This document shows, piece by piece, positions 40,333 through 49,600 of a stretch of DNA of 64,000 nucleotides. This stretch comes from Pseudomonas sp. Choline-02u-1 (GTDB lineage: Bacteria > Pseudomonadota > Gammaproteobacteria > Pseudomonadales > Pseudomonadaceae). Positions within the stretch are counted from its first letter, which is position 1. Every line of letters begins with the position of its first letter. The notes beneath the pieces were generated by a model. That model did no database searches. It was given only the letters and a program-made list of their open reading frames with translations, and was not told where the DNA came from. The stretch is from the NCBI RefSeq assembly GCF_002836515.1, contig NZ_PJBC01000058.1:124001-188000 (forward strand). The letters run 5' to 3'. A program made the translations under genes and the position numbers.

Positions 40333-40334
40333 TT
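40304..40334 (+). terminator. Terminator of the CrcY-like RNA
   Basis: AAAGGGGAGCC (40304-40314), loop TC, GGCTCCCCTTT (40317-40327), then GTGCTTTCT. Confidence 0.9.
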
Positions 40335-40366
40335 CTGCAATTTCTGAAATATTCCCTAATTTCCTT

Positions 40367-40388
40367 GTGGGAGCAGGCTTGCTCCCAC
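40367..40388. repeat. Short REP-type hairpin
   Basis: GTGGGAGCAGGCTTGCTCCC plus AC: a compact palindrome of the REP family between the convergent crcY and acyl-CoA synthetase genes, likely a terminator for the latter on the minus strand. Confidence 0.75.
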
Positions 40389-40400
40389 ATTTGATCTACA

Positions 40401-42098
40401 TCAGACCTGCCTTTCACGCAGCTCTTCGATACTGATTTCCCGCATGCGAAATTTCTGGATCTTCCCCGTCACCGTCATCGGAAACGCTTCGACAAACTTG
40501 AAGTAACGCGGCGTCTTGAAGTGGGCGATACGTTCCTTGCACCAGGCTTGCAGCTCCAGCTCCGAGGCGCTGTGGCCGGGGTGGAATTTGATCCAGGCGA
40601 CGATTTCTTCACCGTAGCGCGAGCACGGAATGCCGATCACCTGCACATCCGCTACCGCCGGGTGGGTGAAGAAGAATTCCTCCAGCTCACGCGGATAAAC
40701 GTTCTCGCCGCCACGAATGATCATGTCCTTGTTCCGCCCGGCGATGTTGACGTAACCCTCCTCGTTCATGCTCGCCAGGTCGCCCGTGTGCATCCATCCC
40801 GCCTCATCGATGGCTTCGGCAGTAGCCTGCGGGTTGTTCCAGTAGCCGAGCATCACGCTGTAACCGCGCGTGCACAATTCGCCGATGGTGCCGCGTGGCA
40901 CGACGTTGCCAGCGTCGTCGATGATCTTGCTTTCCAGTTGCGGCTGGGTGCGGCCGACGGTGGTGACGCGCAATTCCAGGTCATCCGCCGGCCCGGTCTG
41001 CAGCGACACCGGACTGGTTTCGGTCATGCCGTAGGCGATCTGCACTTCGCTCATGTGCATCTCGTTGATCACCCGGCGCATGACCTCGATAGGACAGGTC
41101 GCGCCGGCCATGATCCCGGTGCGCAGGCTCGATAAATCAAAGGTCTGCCGCTGCGGCTGATCGAGCATGGCGATGAACATGGTCGGCACACCGTACAGCG
41201 CCGTGGCCTGTTCTTCCGCTACTACTTGCAGCGTCAGCGCCGGATCGAAAGCATCGTTGGGGTAAATCATCGTGCTGCCATGGGTGACGCAACCGAGGTT
41301 GCCCATGACCATGCCGAAGCAGTGATACAGCGGCACTGGAATCACCAGTCGATCGTCAGCCGTCAGGCCGAGGCTTTCGCCGACCATGTAACCGTTGTTG
41401 AGAATGTTGTAGTGGCTGAGGGTTGCGCCCTTGGGGAAGCCGGTAGTGCCGGAGGTGTACTGGATGTTCACTGGCTGATCGAAATGCAGGCTGGCGCTAC
41501 GCTCGCGCAGTTGATCGGGCGAGACGCTGGCGGCCAGCTCGCTCAATTGTGACCACGGCAGAAAACCGGCTGGCGGATTTGCATCGAGGCTGATCACGCC
41601 GCGCAAGTCCGGCAGGCGTTCGCTGCGCAGGTGACCGATGGCGTGATCGGCCAGATCCGACGCCAGGCCCTGGAGCATTTCGTGATAGTTCGAGGTTTTG
41701 AACGCGCCCGCACAGACGAGCCATTGGCAGCCGGATTGCTTGAGCACGTATTCCAGTTCGGAGCTGCGATAGGCGGGATTGATGTTGACCAGGATCACGC
41801 CGATCTTCGCCGTGGCGAACTGGATAATGCACCACTGCGCGCAATTCGGCGCCCAGATGCCGAGGCGATCGCCCGTCTGCAAACCAAGTGCGAGCAAAGC
41901 GCTGGCCTGCTCGTCCACCGCTTCGGCAAGTTGCCGCCAGGAGTAACGCAACTGCTGATGGCGCACCACCAACGCCTCACCGTCCGGGTGTTGCGCGACA
42001 GTCTGATCGAAGCGCTGGCTGATGGTCATCGCCAGCAAAGCTTTGTCCTGAGTACCACGGCTGTAGCTGCGCTGCGGGTTTGCACTGGGTTGATCCAT
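40401..42098 (-). CDS. AMP-binding acyl-CoA synthetase
   Basis: 565 residues of the ANL superfamily: A3 loop [13 protein letters not shown]5 YGMTETSP, A7 [20 protein letters not shown] and A10 [15 protein letters not shown] with the catalytic Lys. It activates a carboxylic acid to acyl-AMP and then acyl-CoA. Its place inside the leucine/isovalerate region suggests a short branched or terpenoid-derived acid (for example isovalerate) or acetoacetate, but substrate cannot be read from sequence. Opposite strand to the liu genes. Confidence 0.85.
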   Translation of the reverse strand: MDQPSANPQRSYSRGTQDKALLAMTISQRFDQTVAQHPDGEALVVRHQQLRYSWRQLAEAVDEQASALLALGLQTGDRLGIWAPNCAQWCIIQFATAKIGVILVNINPAYRSSELEYVLKQSGCQWLVCAGAFKTSNYHEMLQGLASDLADHAIGHLRSERLPDLRGVISLDANPPAGFLPWSQLSELAASVSPDQLRERSASLHFDQPVNIQYTSGTTGFPKGATLSHYNILNNGYMVGESLGLTADDRLVIPVPLYHCFGMVMGNLGCVTHGSTMIYPNDAFDPALTLQVVAEEQATALYGVPTMFIAMLDQPQRQTFDLSSLRTGIMAGATCPIEVMRRVINEMHMSEVQIAYGMTETSPVSLQTGPADDLELRVTTVGRTQPQLESKIIDDAGNVVPRGTIGELCTRGYSVMLGYWNNPQATAEAIDEAGWMHTGDLASMNEEGYVNIAGRNKDMIIRGGENVYPRELEEFFFTHPAVADVQVIGIPCSRYGEEIVAWIKFHPGHSASELELQAWCKERIAHFKTPRYFKFVEAFPMTVTGKIQKFRMREISIEELRERQV

Positions 42099-42145
42099 GA
42101 CGACCCCTATTATCTTTATTAATGGGTTGGCCAGATTTAATCCCA

Positions 42146-42233
42146 GTGGGAGCGAACTTGCTCAAGAAGAGGCCAGCATACTCAGCATAAATGCTGACTG
42201 AACTGACGCTTTCGCGAGCAAGCCCGCTCCCAC
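42146..42233. repeat. REPIN
   Basis: Left arm with changes (GTGGGAGCGAACTTGCTCAA...), right arm consensus (42211-42233). Between the divergent acyl-CoA synthetase and liuA promoters. Confidence 0.85.
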
Positions 42234-42302
42234 AGGTTTCATTCGGCTTGCAATCCTGAATGGCCCCTACTCTCGCCCAAGTTGACGCTTACGTAAAGCC
42301 GA

Positions 42303-42342
42303 TTGACAGTAGAACTCGCGAAGCTTTACGTTAACGTAAAGC
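42303..42342 (+). promoter_or_regulatory. liuA promoter region with LiuR operator
   Basis: A perfect palindrome, GCTTTACG-TTAA-CGTAAAGC, at 42323-42342, just after a TTGACA (42303-42308). A partial copy, TTACGTAA, lies at 42289-42296. The similar site upstream of liuR makes LiuR the likely binder. The -10 is not clear. Confidence 0.78.
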
Positions 42343-42395
42343 TGAACGCCGATTCGTCGTGCGCTCCACCCGATAAAAAAGCCAAAAGGTGACCC

Positions 42396-43559
42396 ATGAG
42401 CTATCCATCCCTGAACTTCGCCCTCGGTGAAACCATCGACATGCTGCGCGATCAGGTTCAGTCCTTCGTCGCCGATCAGATCGCCCCGCGTGCAGCCCAG
42501 ATCGATCACGACAACCTGTTCCCCGCCGACATGTGGCGCAAATTCGGTGACATGGGTCTACTCGGCATCACTGTGCCGGAAGAGTACGGCGGCGCAGGTC
42601 TGGGTTACCTGGCGCACGTGGTGGCGATGGAAGAAATCAGCCGTGGCTCGGCGTCGGTGGCGTTGTCCTACGGCGCGCACTCCAACCTTTGCGTCAACCA
42701 GATCAACCGCAACGGCAGCCACGAACAGAAAACCAACTACCTGCCGAAGCTGATCAGCGGCGAGCACGTTGGCGCCTTGGCGATGAGTGAGCCGAATGCC
42801 GGCTCCGACGTAGTCTCGATGAAACTGCGCGCCGACAAACGCGGCGACCGTTTCGTGCTCAACGGCAGCAAGACCTGGATCACCAACGGCCCTGACGCCA
42901 ACACCTATGTGATCTATGCCAAGACCGATCTGGAAAAAGGCCCGCACGGCATCACTGCGTTCATCGTCGAGCGTGACTGGAAAGGTTTCGGCCGCAGCAA
43001 CAAGTTCGACAAGCTCGGCATGCGCGGCTCTAACACCTGCGAGCTGTTTTTCGATGACGTCGAAGTACCTGAGGAAAACATTCTCGGCGTGCTCAACGGT
43101 GGCGTGAAAGTGCTGATGAGCGGCCTCGATTACGAACGCGTGGTGCTCTCCGGCGGCCCGACCGGGATCATGCAATCGTGCATGGACCTGATCGTGCCGT
43201 ACATCCACGACCGCAAGCAGTTCGGCCAGAGCATCGGCGAATTCCAGCTGATCCAGGGCAAAGTTGCCGACATGTACACCCAGCTCAACGCCAGCCGCGC
43301 CTATCTGTACGCGGTAGCCCAGGCCTGCGAGCGCGGCGAAACCACGCGCAAGGACGCTGCCGGGGTAATCCTCTACACCGCCGAACGCGCCACACAAATG
43401 GCCCTCGACGCGATTCAGATTCTCGGCGGCAACGGCTACATCAACGAATTCCCCGCCGGCCGCCTGCTGCGTGACGCCAAGCTCTACGAGATCGGCGCCG
43501 GCACCAGCGAGATCCGCCGCATGCTGATCGGCCGCGAACTCTTCAACGAAACCCGCTAA
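42396..43559 (+). CDS. liuA: Isovaleryl-CoA dehydrogenase
   Basis: First dedicated step of leucine catabolism, isovaleryl-CoA to 3-methylcrotonyl-CoA. 387 residues: FAD-binding regions [36 protein letters not shown], and C-terminal [20 protein letters not shown] followed by [19 protein letters not shown]. Starts the liuABCD operon. Confidence 0.95.
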   Translation: MSYPSLNFALGETIDMLRDQVQSFVADQIAPRAAQIDHDNLFPADMWRKFGDMGLLGITVPEEYGGAGLGYLAHVVAMEEISRGSASVALSYGAHSNLCVNQINRNGSHEQKTNYLPKLISGEHVGALAMSEPNAGSDVVSMKLRADKRGDRFVLNGSKTWITNGPDANTYVIYAKTDLEKGPHGITAFIVERDWKGFGRSNKFDKLGMRGSNTCELFFDDVEVPEENILGVLNGGVKVLMSGLDYERVVLSGGPTGIMQSCMDLIVPYIHDRKQFGQSIGEFQLIQGKVADMYTQLNASRAYLYAVAQACERGETTRKDAAGVILYTAERATQMALDAIQILGGNGYINEFPAGRLLRDAKLYEIGAGTSEIRRMLIGRELFNETR

Positions 43560-43571
43560 ACGGAGCTGACC

Positions 43572-45179
43572 ATGGCCACTCTGCATACTCAGCTCAACCC
43601 GCGCTCAGCGGAGTTTGCCGCCAACAGCGCGGCGATGCTCAAACAGGTCGACGCGCTGCACACCCTCCTCGCCCAAGTGGCGCAGGGCGGCGGTGCCAAA
43701 GCTCAGGAACGCCACACTTCGCGCGGTAAATTGCTGCCGCGGGAACGCATCAATCGCCTGCTCGATCCGGGCTCACCGTTTCTCGAAATCAGCCAACTCG
43801 CTGCTCACGCGGTGTATGGCGAAGACGTGCCGGCCGCCGGTGTGATCGCCGGTATCGGTCGCGTCGAAGGCGTCGAGTGCATGATCGTTGCCAACGATGC
43901 GACGGTCAAAGGTGGCTCGTATTACCCGCTGACCGTGAAGAAGCACCTGCGCGCGCAGACCATCGCCCAGCAGAATCGCCTGCCGTGCATTTATCTGGTG
44001 GATTCGGGCGGCGCCAACCTGCCGCGTCAGGACGAAGTGTTTCCTGACCGCGAACACTTCGGGCGGATCTTTTTCAACCAGGCCAACATGAGCGCGATGG
44101 GCATTGCGCAAATCGCGGTGGTCATGGGCTCGTGCACCGCAGGCGGCGCGTATGTGCCGGCGATGGCAGACGAAGCGATCATGGTGCGCAACCAGGCGAC
44201 GATTTTCCTCGCCGGCCCGCCGCTGGTAAAAGCCGCGACGGGTGAAGTGGTCAGCGCCGAAGACCTCGGCGGTGCCGATGTGCATTGCAAGACCTCCGGT
44301 GTGGCCGACCATTACGCCGAGAACGACGAACACGCTCTCGCCCTGGCCCGCCGCAGCATTGCCAACCTCAACTGGCGCAAGCTCGGCGAGGTGCAGCAAC
44401 GCACGCCGATTGCGCCGCTGTACGCCAGCGACGAGTTGTACGGCGTGGTTCCGGCTGACGCCAAGCAGCCATTCGATGTGCGCGAAGTGATTGCGCGGCT
44501 GGTCGACGGTTCGGTGTTCGATGAGTTCAAGGCGCTGTTCGGCACCACGCTGGTCTGCGGTTTCGCCCATCTGCACGGTTACCCGATCGCGATCCTGGCG
44601 AACAACGGCATCCTTTTCGCCGAAGCCGCGCAAAAAGGCGCGCACTTCATCGAACTGGCCTGCCAGCGCGGCATTCCCCTGCTGTTTTTGCAGAACATCA
44701 CCGGTTTCATGGTCGGCCAGAAATACGAGGCCGGCGGCATCGCCAAGCACGGCGCCAAACTGGTGACCGCGGTAGCGTGCGCCAAGGTGCCGAAATTCAC
44801 CGTGATCATCGGCGGCAGCTTCGGTGCCGGCAACTACGGCATGTGCGGTCGCGCTTACGACCCGCGCTTTTTGTGGATGTGGCCGAATGCGCGGATCGGC
44901 GTGATGGGCGCCGAACAGGCCGCCGGCGTGCTGGTGCAGGTAAAGCGCGAACAGGCCGAACGCAGCGGTCAGGCGTTCACCGTCGAGCAGGAAAGCCAGA
45001 TCAAGCAGCCGATTCTGGACCAGTACGAAGAACAGGGTCACCCCTATTACTCCAGCGCACGACTGTGGGACGACGGCGTCATTGATCCGGCGCAGACCCG
45101 CGACGTGTTGGCCCTGGCCTTGTCTGCGTCGCTGAACGCGCCAATCGAACCGAGCCGCTTCGGCGTGTTCCGGATGTGA
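43572..45179 (+). CDS. liuB: 3-Methylcrotonyl-CoA carboxylase, beta (carboxyltransferase) subunit
   Basis: Transfers CO2 from carboxybiotin to 3-methylcrotonyl-CoA. 535 residues, two crotonase-fold carboxyltransferase halves: oxyanion motif [14 protein letters not shown] in the first and [20 protein letters not shown] in the second. Starts 12 bases after liuA and is followed by liuC after 13 bases. Confidence 0.96.
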   Translation: MATLHTQLNPRSAEFAANSAAMLKQVDALHTLLAQVAQGGGAKAQERHTSRGKLLPRERINRLLDPGSPFLEISQLAAHAVYGEDVPAAGVIAGIGRVEGVECMIVANDATVKGGSYYPLTVKKHLRAQTIAQQNRLPCIYLVDSGGANLPRQDEVFPDREHFGRIFFNQANMSAMGIAQIAVVMGSCTAGGAYVPAMADEAIMVRNQATIFLAGPPLVKAATGEVVSAEDLGGADVHCKTSGVADHYAENDEHALALARRSIANLNWRKLGEVQQRTPIAPLYASDELYGVVPADAKQPFDVREVIARLVDGSVFDEFKALFGTTLVCGFAHLHGYPIAILANNGILFAEAAQKGAHFIELACQRGIPLLFLQNITGFMVGQKYEAGGIAKHGAKLVTAVACAKVPKFTVIIGGSFGAGNYGMCGRAYDPRFLWMWPNARIGVMGAEQAAGVLVQVKREQAERSGQAFTVEQESQIKQPILDQYEEQGHPYYSSARLWDDGVIDPAQTRDVLALALSASLNAPIEPSRFGVFRM

Positions 45180-45192
45180 TGGGGAGAATCTG

Positions 45193-46005
45193 ATGAGCGA
45201 TTTCAATACCCTCGAGCTGCAAACCGATCCACGCGGTTTCGCGACGCTGTGGCTCAACCGCGCCGAGAAAAACAACGCCTTCAACGCCGAAATGATCCGC
45301 GAACTGATCCTCGCCCTCGACAAGGTGGCAAGCGACTCTAGCCTGCGTTTCCTGCTGCTGCGCGGGCGCGGCAAGCATTTCAGTGCCGGGGCCGACCTGG
45401 CCTGGATGCAGCAATCGGCCGATCTGGATTACCACACCAACCTCGACGATGCCCGCGAACTGGCCGAACTGATGTACAACCTCGCCAAACTGAAAATCCC
45501 TACGCTGGCCGTGGTTCAGGGTGCGGCGTTCGGTGGTGCGCTGGGCCTGATCAGTTGCTGCGACATGGCGATCGGCACTGATGACGCGCAATTCTGCCTG
45601 TCGGAAGTGCGCATCGGCTTGGCGCCGGCGGTGATCAGTCCATTCGTGGTGCAGGCCATCGGTGAACGGGCGGCGCGGCGTTATGCGCTGACGGCCGAGC
45701 GCTTCGGCGGCCAGCGGGCGCGGGAAATCGGCTTGTTGTCTGATAGCTATCCGGCCGCTGAACTCGAGCAGCAAGTCGAGCAATGGATCGACAATCTTTT
45801 GCTCAACAGCCCCGCTGCCATGCGTGCCAGCAAGGACTTGCTGCGCGAAGTCGGCAATGGCTCGCTGACGCCGGCGCTGCGCCGTTACACGGAAAACGCG
45901 ATCGCACGAATTCGTGTCAGCGCCGAAGGCCAGGAAGGCTTGCGCGCATTTCTGCAAAAACGCCCGCCGAGCTGGCAAGCCGCATCCACCAAGGAGTCGC
46001 GTTGA
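45193..46005 (+). CDS. liuC: Methylglutaconyl-CoA hydratase (enoyl-CoA hydratase family)
   Basis: Hydrates 3-methylglutaconyl-CoA to HMG-CoA. 270 residues with crotonase signatures: GRGKHFSAGADLAWMQ (first oxyanion) and VVQGAAFGGALGLISCCDMA (second). Stop overlaps the liuD start by one base (TGATG). Assignment rests on family plus operon position. Confidence 0.93.
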   Translation: MSDFNTLELQTDPRGFATLWLNRAEKNNAFNAEMIRELILALDKVASDSSLRFLLLRGRGKHFSAGADLAWMQQSADLDYHTNLDDARELAELMYNLAKLKIPTLAVVQGAAFGGALGLISCCDMAIGTDDAQFCLSEVRIGLAPAVISPFVVQAIGERAARRYALTAERFGGQRAREIGLLSDSYPAAELEQQVEQWIDNLLLNSPAAMRASKDLLREVGNGSLTPALRRYTENAIARIRVSAEGQEGLRAFLQKRPPSWQAASTKESR

Positions 46006-47954
46006 TGAGCGCACCTGTGATTACCACCCTGCTGGTGGCCAACCGTGGCGAGATCTCCTGCCGGGTCATGCGCACCGCCAAGGCTTTGGGCCTCACCACC
46101 GTCGCCGTGCACAGCGCCACCGACCGCGATGCGCGACACAGTCGTGAAGCCGATATCTGCGTTGATCTGGGCGGCAGCAAGGCTGCTGACAGTTATCTGC
46201 AAATCGATAAATTGATCGCCGCCGCCAAGGCGAGCGGCGCTCAGGCGATTCATCCCGGCTACGGTTTTCTCTCGGAAAACGCGGGCTTCGCTCGCGCAAT
46301 CGAAGCCGCCGGACTGATCTTCCTCGGCCCGCCCGCCTCGGCCATCGATGCGATGGGCAGCAAATCCGCCGCCAAAGCACTAATGGAAAAGGCCGGCGTG
46401 CCACTGGTGCCGGGCTATCACGGCGAAGCGCAGGATTTCGACACCTTCCGTGAAGCCTGTGAGCGCATCGGTTATCCGGTGCTGCTCAAGGCCACCGCTG
46501 GTGGTGGCGGTAAAGGCATGAAAGTGGTCGACAACGTCAGCCAGTTGGCCGAAGCCCTCGCCTCGGCGCAGCGCGAAGCACAATCGTCGTTCGGCGACTC
46601 GCGAATGCTGGTAGAGAAGTATTTGCTCAAGCCGCGTCACGTCGAGATACAGGTGTTCGCCGATCAGCACGGTCACTGCCTGTACCTCAACGAGCGCGAT
46701 TGCTCGATCCAGCGTCGGCACCAGAAAGTCATCGAAGAAGCCCCGGCGCCGGGCCTGACGCCCGAGTTACGCCGGGCGATGGGCGAAGCGGCCGTGCGGT
46801 CGGCGCAGGCGATCGGTTATGTCGGCGCTGGCACCGTCGAGTTTCTGCTGGATGCGCGCGGCGAGTTTTTCTTCATGGAGATGAACACGCGACTGCAGGT
46901 CGAGCACCCGGTGACCGAAGCGATCACCGGGCTCGATCTGGTCGCCTGGCAGATTCGCGTCGCCCGTGGTGAAGCGCTGCCGATCACCCAGGCGCAGGTG
47001 CCGCTCAACGGTCACGCGATTGAAGTGCGTTTGTATGCCGAGGATCCGGCGAATGATTTTCTGCCAGCCACCGGGCGTCTGGACTTGTACCGCGAATCGG
47101 CGCAGGGACCGGGGCGGCGGGTGGACAGCGGGGTGGAGGAAGGCGACGAAATTTCGCCGTTCTACGACCCGATGCTCGGCAAACTGATTGCCTGGGGTGA
47201 AGATCGCGAACAGGCGCGCTTGCGTCTGTTGAGTATGCTCGATGAGTTTGCGATTGGCGGGCTGAAGACCAATATCAACTTCCTGCGCCGGATCATCGCG
47301 CATCCGGCGTTTGCCGCTGCGGAACTTGATACCGGGTTTATACCGCGATATCAGGAGCAATTGTTGCCAGCACCAGGCGCGTTGAGCGATGGGTTCTGGG
47401 AGGTGGCGGCGCAGGCGTTTGCGCAGAGTTTGCCGCCCCGTACACGCACAGATGATCGCGCATCACCATGGTCCAGCGGCAGTGGTTTGCGAGCAGGTTT
47501 GCCGGCGGAAATCACCTTGCATTTGAGCTGCGAGGGACAGGACCGTGCGCTGACGCTGGGAGCTGTGGCCCCTGCCGAACTGCTGGGCGAGGCGCTGACC
47601 GTCGAGCATGACGGCGTGCGTCGTACGTTGCGGGCAATTCGTCAGGGCGGTTCATTGTACTTGGAGTGGCATGGAGAGTTACGGCGCGTCGAGGCGTTCG
47701 ATCCGATCAGCGCTGTCGATGCCAGCCACAGCCATCAGGGCGGCTTGACCGCACCAATGAACGGCAGCATCGTGCGCGTGCTGGTGGAAGTCGGGCAAAC
47801 CGTTGAAGCCGGAGCGCAATTGGTGGTGCTGGAAGCCATGAAGATGGAACACAGCATCCGCGCGCCGCAGGCCGGTGTGATCAAAGCGCTGTATTGCCAG
47901 GAAGGCGATATGGTCAGCGAAGGCAGCGCTCTGGTTGAACTGGAAGAAGGTTGA
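46005..47954 (+). CDS. liuD: 3-Methylcrotonyl-CoA carboxylase, alpha (biotin carboxylase/BCCP) subunit
   Basis: 649 residues from ATG 46005; the frame is open upstream through liuC but those codons are not family-like. Domains: biotin carboxylase with ATP-grasp (KATAGGGGKGMKVV, RDCSIQRRHQKVIEEAPAP, EMNTRLQVEHPVTE), a linker BT domain, and a C-terminal biotinyl domain with the biotin site EAMKMEHS. Last gene of liuABCD. Confidence 0.96.
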   Translation: MSAPVITTLLVANRGEISCRVMRTAKALGLTTVAVHSATDRDARHSREADICVDLGGSKAADSYLQIDKLIAAAKASGAQAIHPGYGFLSENAGFARAIEAAGLIFLGPPASAIDAMGSKSAAKALMEKAGVPLVPGYHGEAQDFDTFREACERIGYPVLLKATAGGGGKGMKVVDNVSQLAEALASAQREAQSSFGDSRMLVEKYLLKPRHVEIQVFADQHGHCLYLNERDCSIQRRHQKVIEEAPAPGLTPELRRAMGEAAVRSAQAIGYVGAGTVEFLLDARGEFFFMEMNTRLQVEHPVTEAITGLDLVAWQIRVARGEALPITQAQVPLNGHAIEVRLYAEDPANDFLPATGRLDLYRESAQGPGRRVDSGVEEGDEISPFYDPMLGKLIAWGEDREQARLRLLSMLDEFAIGGLKTNINFLRRIIAHPAFAAAELDTGFIPRYQEQLLPAPGALSDGFWEVAAQAFAQSLPPRTRTDDRASPWSSGSGLRAGLPAEITLHLSCEGQDRALTLGAVAPAELLGEALTVEHDGVRRTLRAIRQGGSLYLEWHGELRRVEAFDPISAVDASHSHQGGLTAPMNGSIVRVLVEVGQTVEAGAQLVVLEAMKMEHSIRAPQAGVIKALYCQEGDMVSEGSALVELEEG

Positions 47955-47960
47955 AATCAG

Positions 47961-47999
47961 AGAATCGATCCTGGCCCTTGGCGAGGATCGATTCTTTCA
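47961..47999. terminator. Bidirectional terminator between liuD and the LexA-like repressor gene
   Basis: AGAATCGATCCT (47961-47972) pairs with AGGATCGATTCT (47984-47995), followed by a short T-rich run. Just after the liuD stop and touching the stop of the minus-strand gene. Confidence 0.82.
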
Positions 48000-48653
48000 A
48001 TAACGCGCCGTTGCCTGAACCACCACGCCGATAATCCGGCATTCATCGGTGAGCAAAGTTTTCGGCCAGGTCGGATTGAGCGGCACCAGGTACCGCTGGC
48101 CGCCCTGTTCGTCAAGTTTGCGGAAAATCGCTTCGTCGCTGTCCGGCCACTGGGCGATCACCAGTCTGCCCGGCACTGCCTCCAACTGCGGGTCGACCAG
48201 AATCAACATGCCCTCGGCAATGCTCTGACCGCTCGGCGCGGTCATTGAATCCCCCGTGACCGTGAGCCAGAACGCGGCACCGCGAGCGTGGTAATCCGTC
48301 AGTTCGAAGCGCTGCTTGACCGCGACGCCGCCATAACTGGCCGCAGCGTCGCGCACCTCACACGGCGCTCGCCAGTCGTAGATCGGGTAACGGAAGTACG
48401 GGTTGTACTTCTGTGCCAGCGGCATCTCGTCATCCGCTGTGGGCTGCGGTTCGCGGATGACCAGCACGACTTCGAGGAAGTCCATTCCCAGCGCCTGCAG
48501 CACGCGATTCATTTCGGTAACACCGGGTTCGCGACGTTTGTTCAGCCAATGACCGATCCCGCCCTGGGACATGCCGACGCGCTCTCCGAGCTCTGTTTGA
48601 GTGACTTTGAGTTCACTCATCTTGGCCTTGACCAACTCAATCCATTTATCCAT
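47997..48653 (-). CDS. PrtR/LexA-like repressor (XRE HTH plus S24 peptidase)
   Basis: 218 residues from ATG 48653. N-terminal HTH (VTQTELGERVGMSQGGIGHWLNKRREPG), a linker and a S24 peptidase-like C-terminus: GDSMTAPSGQSIAEGMLILV supplies the catalytic Ser, and FRKLDEQGGQRYLVPLN the Lys. Such repressors control phage or pyocin genes and are cleaved after DNA damage. No pyocin or phage gene lies within the window, so its targets are not obvious; autorepression from the flanking region is likely. Confidence 0.85.
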   Translation of the reverse strand: MDKWIELVKAKMSELKVTQTELGERVGMSQGGIGHWLNKRREPGVTEMNRVLQALGMDFLEVVLVIREPQPTADDEMPLAQKYNPYFRYPIYDWRAPCEVRDAAASYGGVAVKQRFELTDYHARGAAFWLTVTGDSMTAPSGQSIAEGMLILVDPQLEAVPGRLVIAQWPDSDEAIFRKLDEQGGQRYLVPLNPTWPKTLLTDECRIIGVVVQATARY

Positions 48654-48669
48654 GTGCCGCACCTTACGC

Positions 48670-48760
48670 GGACGTCTTCGACCAGCAAAACACATATTGT
48701 AGTATTTAAATCCTCGTCACAAATACAGAGAGTACTATCCTAGGCAAACGGATTTTCAAT
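48670..48760. promoter_or_regulatory. Possible operator/promoter region of the LexA-like repressor
   Basis: AT-rich stretch with inverted elements TTGTAGTATTT and AAATACAG around 48697-48725. On the minus strand TACAAT could be a -10. No defined consensus. Confidence 0.3.
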
Positions 48761-48780
48761 CGAACATGGAGTGGCTTTTC

Positions 48781-49137
48781 ATGATGAACATCAGCAGCAA
48801 AGACCTGCCGGATCTGCAAATCGACACCAGCTTCACCTCGCCCCAAGGCAACGCCGCTGCACAACGCGCGCTGGACTATTACTTGAAACCGGCTGTTTCA
48901 GAACTGGGGACGGATGAGCGTTTCTTCGATGTTAAAAGTCATCTCAGCGGCGAGGAAGCGCTGGTGCATGCCTCGGATTTGTTGCGATGTGCAGCCGCCA
49001 CTGCGTTCAAGGCCGCAGAAAACCTGCAAGGCACGAATCGCGACCTGGCGTTTTCGGTGGTGCATATGGTGGATATGGCGCGGGCGATGGTCGACCATTC
49101 GATCGACAACGACGAAGTGACGGCAAGCAAGGTGTGA
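48781..49137 (+). CDS. Small conserved Pseudomonas protein (DUF3077/DUF6124-like)
   Basis: 118 residues from ATG 48781, with GGAG nine bases upstream (the ATG at 48766 would overlap it). Soluble, acidic, mostly helical; segments DYYLKPAV and FDVKSHLSGEEALVHASDLLRCAAATAFKAAE resemble small DUF3077/DUF6124 proteins common in fluorescent pseudomonads. Function unknown. Divergent from the LexA-like repressor gene. Confidence 0.72.
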   Translation: MMNISSKDLPDLQIDTSFTSPQGNAAAQRALDYYLKPAVSELGTDERFFDVKSHLSGEEALVHASDLLRCAAATAFKAAENLQGTNRDLAFSVVHMVDMARAMVDHSIDNDEVTASKV

Positions 49138-49178
49138 ACGGACAGGAAAGAATTTTCCTATCGGACAGATAAAAACAT

Positions 49179-49210
49179 TTGACTTGCAAATGATAATGAT
49201 TATTATTGCA
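49179..49210 (+). promoter_or_regulatory. Fur-controlled promoter of the PrrF-like RNA
   Basis: TTGACT (49179-49184), 16-base spacer, TATTAT (49201-49206). GATAATGATTATTATTGCA at 49192-49210 matches the 19-base Fur box at about 14 positions and overlaps the -10. Confidence 0.85.
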
Positions 49211-49212
49211 AG

Positions 49213-49325
49213 CAGCTGGTCGCAAGATCAGTCGATTGACCAGAGACCTTAGGTCGGTCTTCTGGACTATCTCCTCATCAGGCTAATCACGGTTTTTGAC
49301 CCGGCTTTTTGCCGGGTCTTTTTTT
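49213..49325 (+). ncRNA. prrF: PrrF-family iron-responsive small RNA
   Basis: About 113 bases from the Fur-box promoter to a terminator (GACCCGGC, loop TTTTT, GCCGGGTC, then seven T). The middle holds the segment CTCCTCATCAGGCTAATCAC, the conserved antisense region of PrrF RNAs, which under iron limitation lower translation of iron-containing proteins. A 5' stem (CTGGTCGCAAGATCAG) precedes it. No ORF. Confidence 0.9.
49298..49325 (+). terminator. Terminator of the PrrF-like RNA
   Basis: GACCCGGC-TTTTT-GCCGGGTC followed by TTTTTTT. Confidence 0.92.
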
Positions 49326-49600
49326 GCCCGTTTTCCGGGCTTGTGTCTTCAGGCTAATGAAGTCTTTGGGTGCTGCAAATTCGGTTGCGCGGATAATATC
49401 AAAAGAACATTGATTGGCAAGCCGAGGCCAGCCACATTGGGCAAAACTAATGGCAATCAGCACTTGAGAATCAATCGCACAGTCTCTAAGCTGCTGACGC
49501 GTCACGGAAGACGCCCCCCGCCACACCCGTAATTCCCCTCGGTTTCACCCTAACCTGCGTGTAGAGTACCGGTCATAAAAATCCTGCTCAGGAAGCGACC
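49326..49600. other. Intergenic region between PrrF and the carboxypeptidase gene
   Basis: About 275 bases with no convincing gene. A minus-strand frame exists (49287-49526, GTG start) but overlaps the PrrF terminator and ends in a basic tail made by that hairpin, so it is not called. Confidence 0.5.

Noticed and set aside
49287..49526. 79-codon minus-strand frame with GTG start near prrF
   Set aside because: Overlaps the PrrF terminator, ends in a basic tail created by the hairpin and has no family resemblance.
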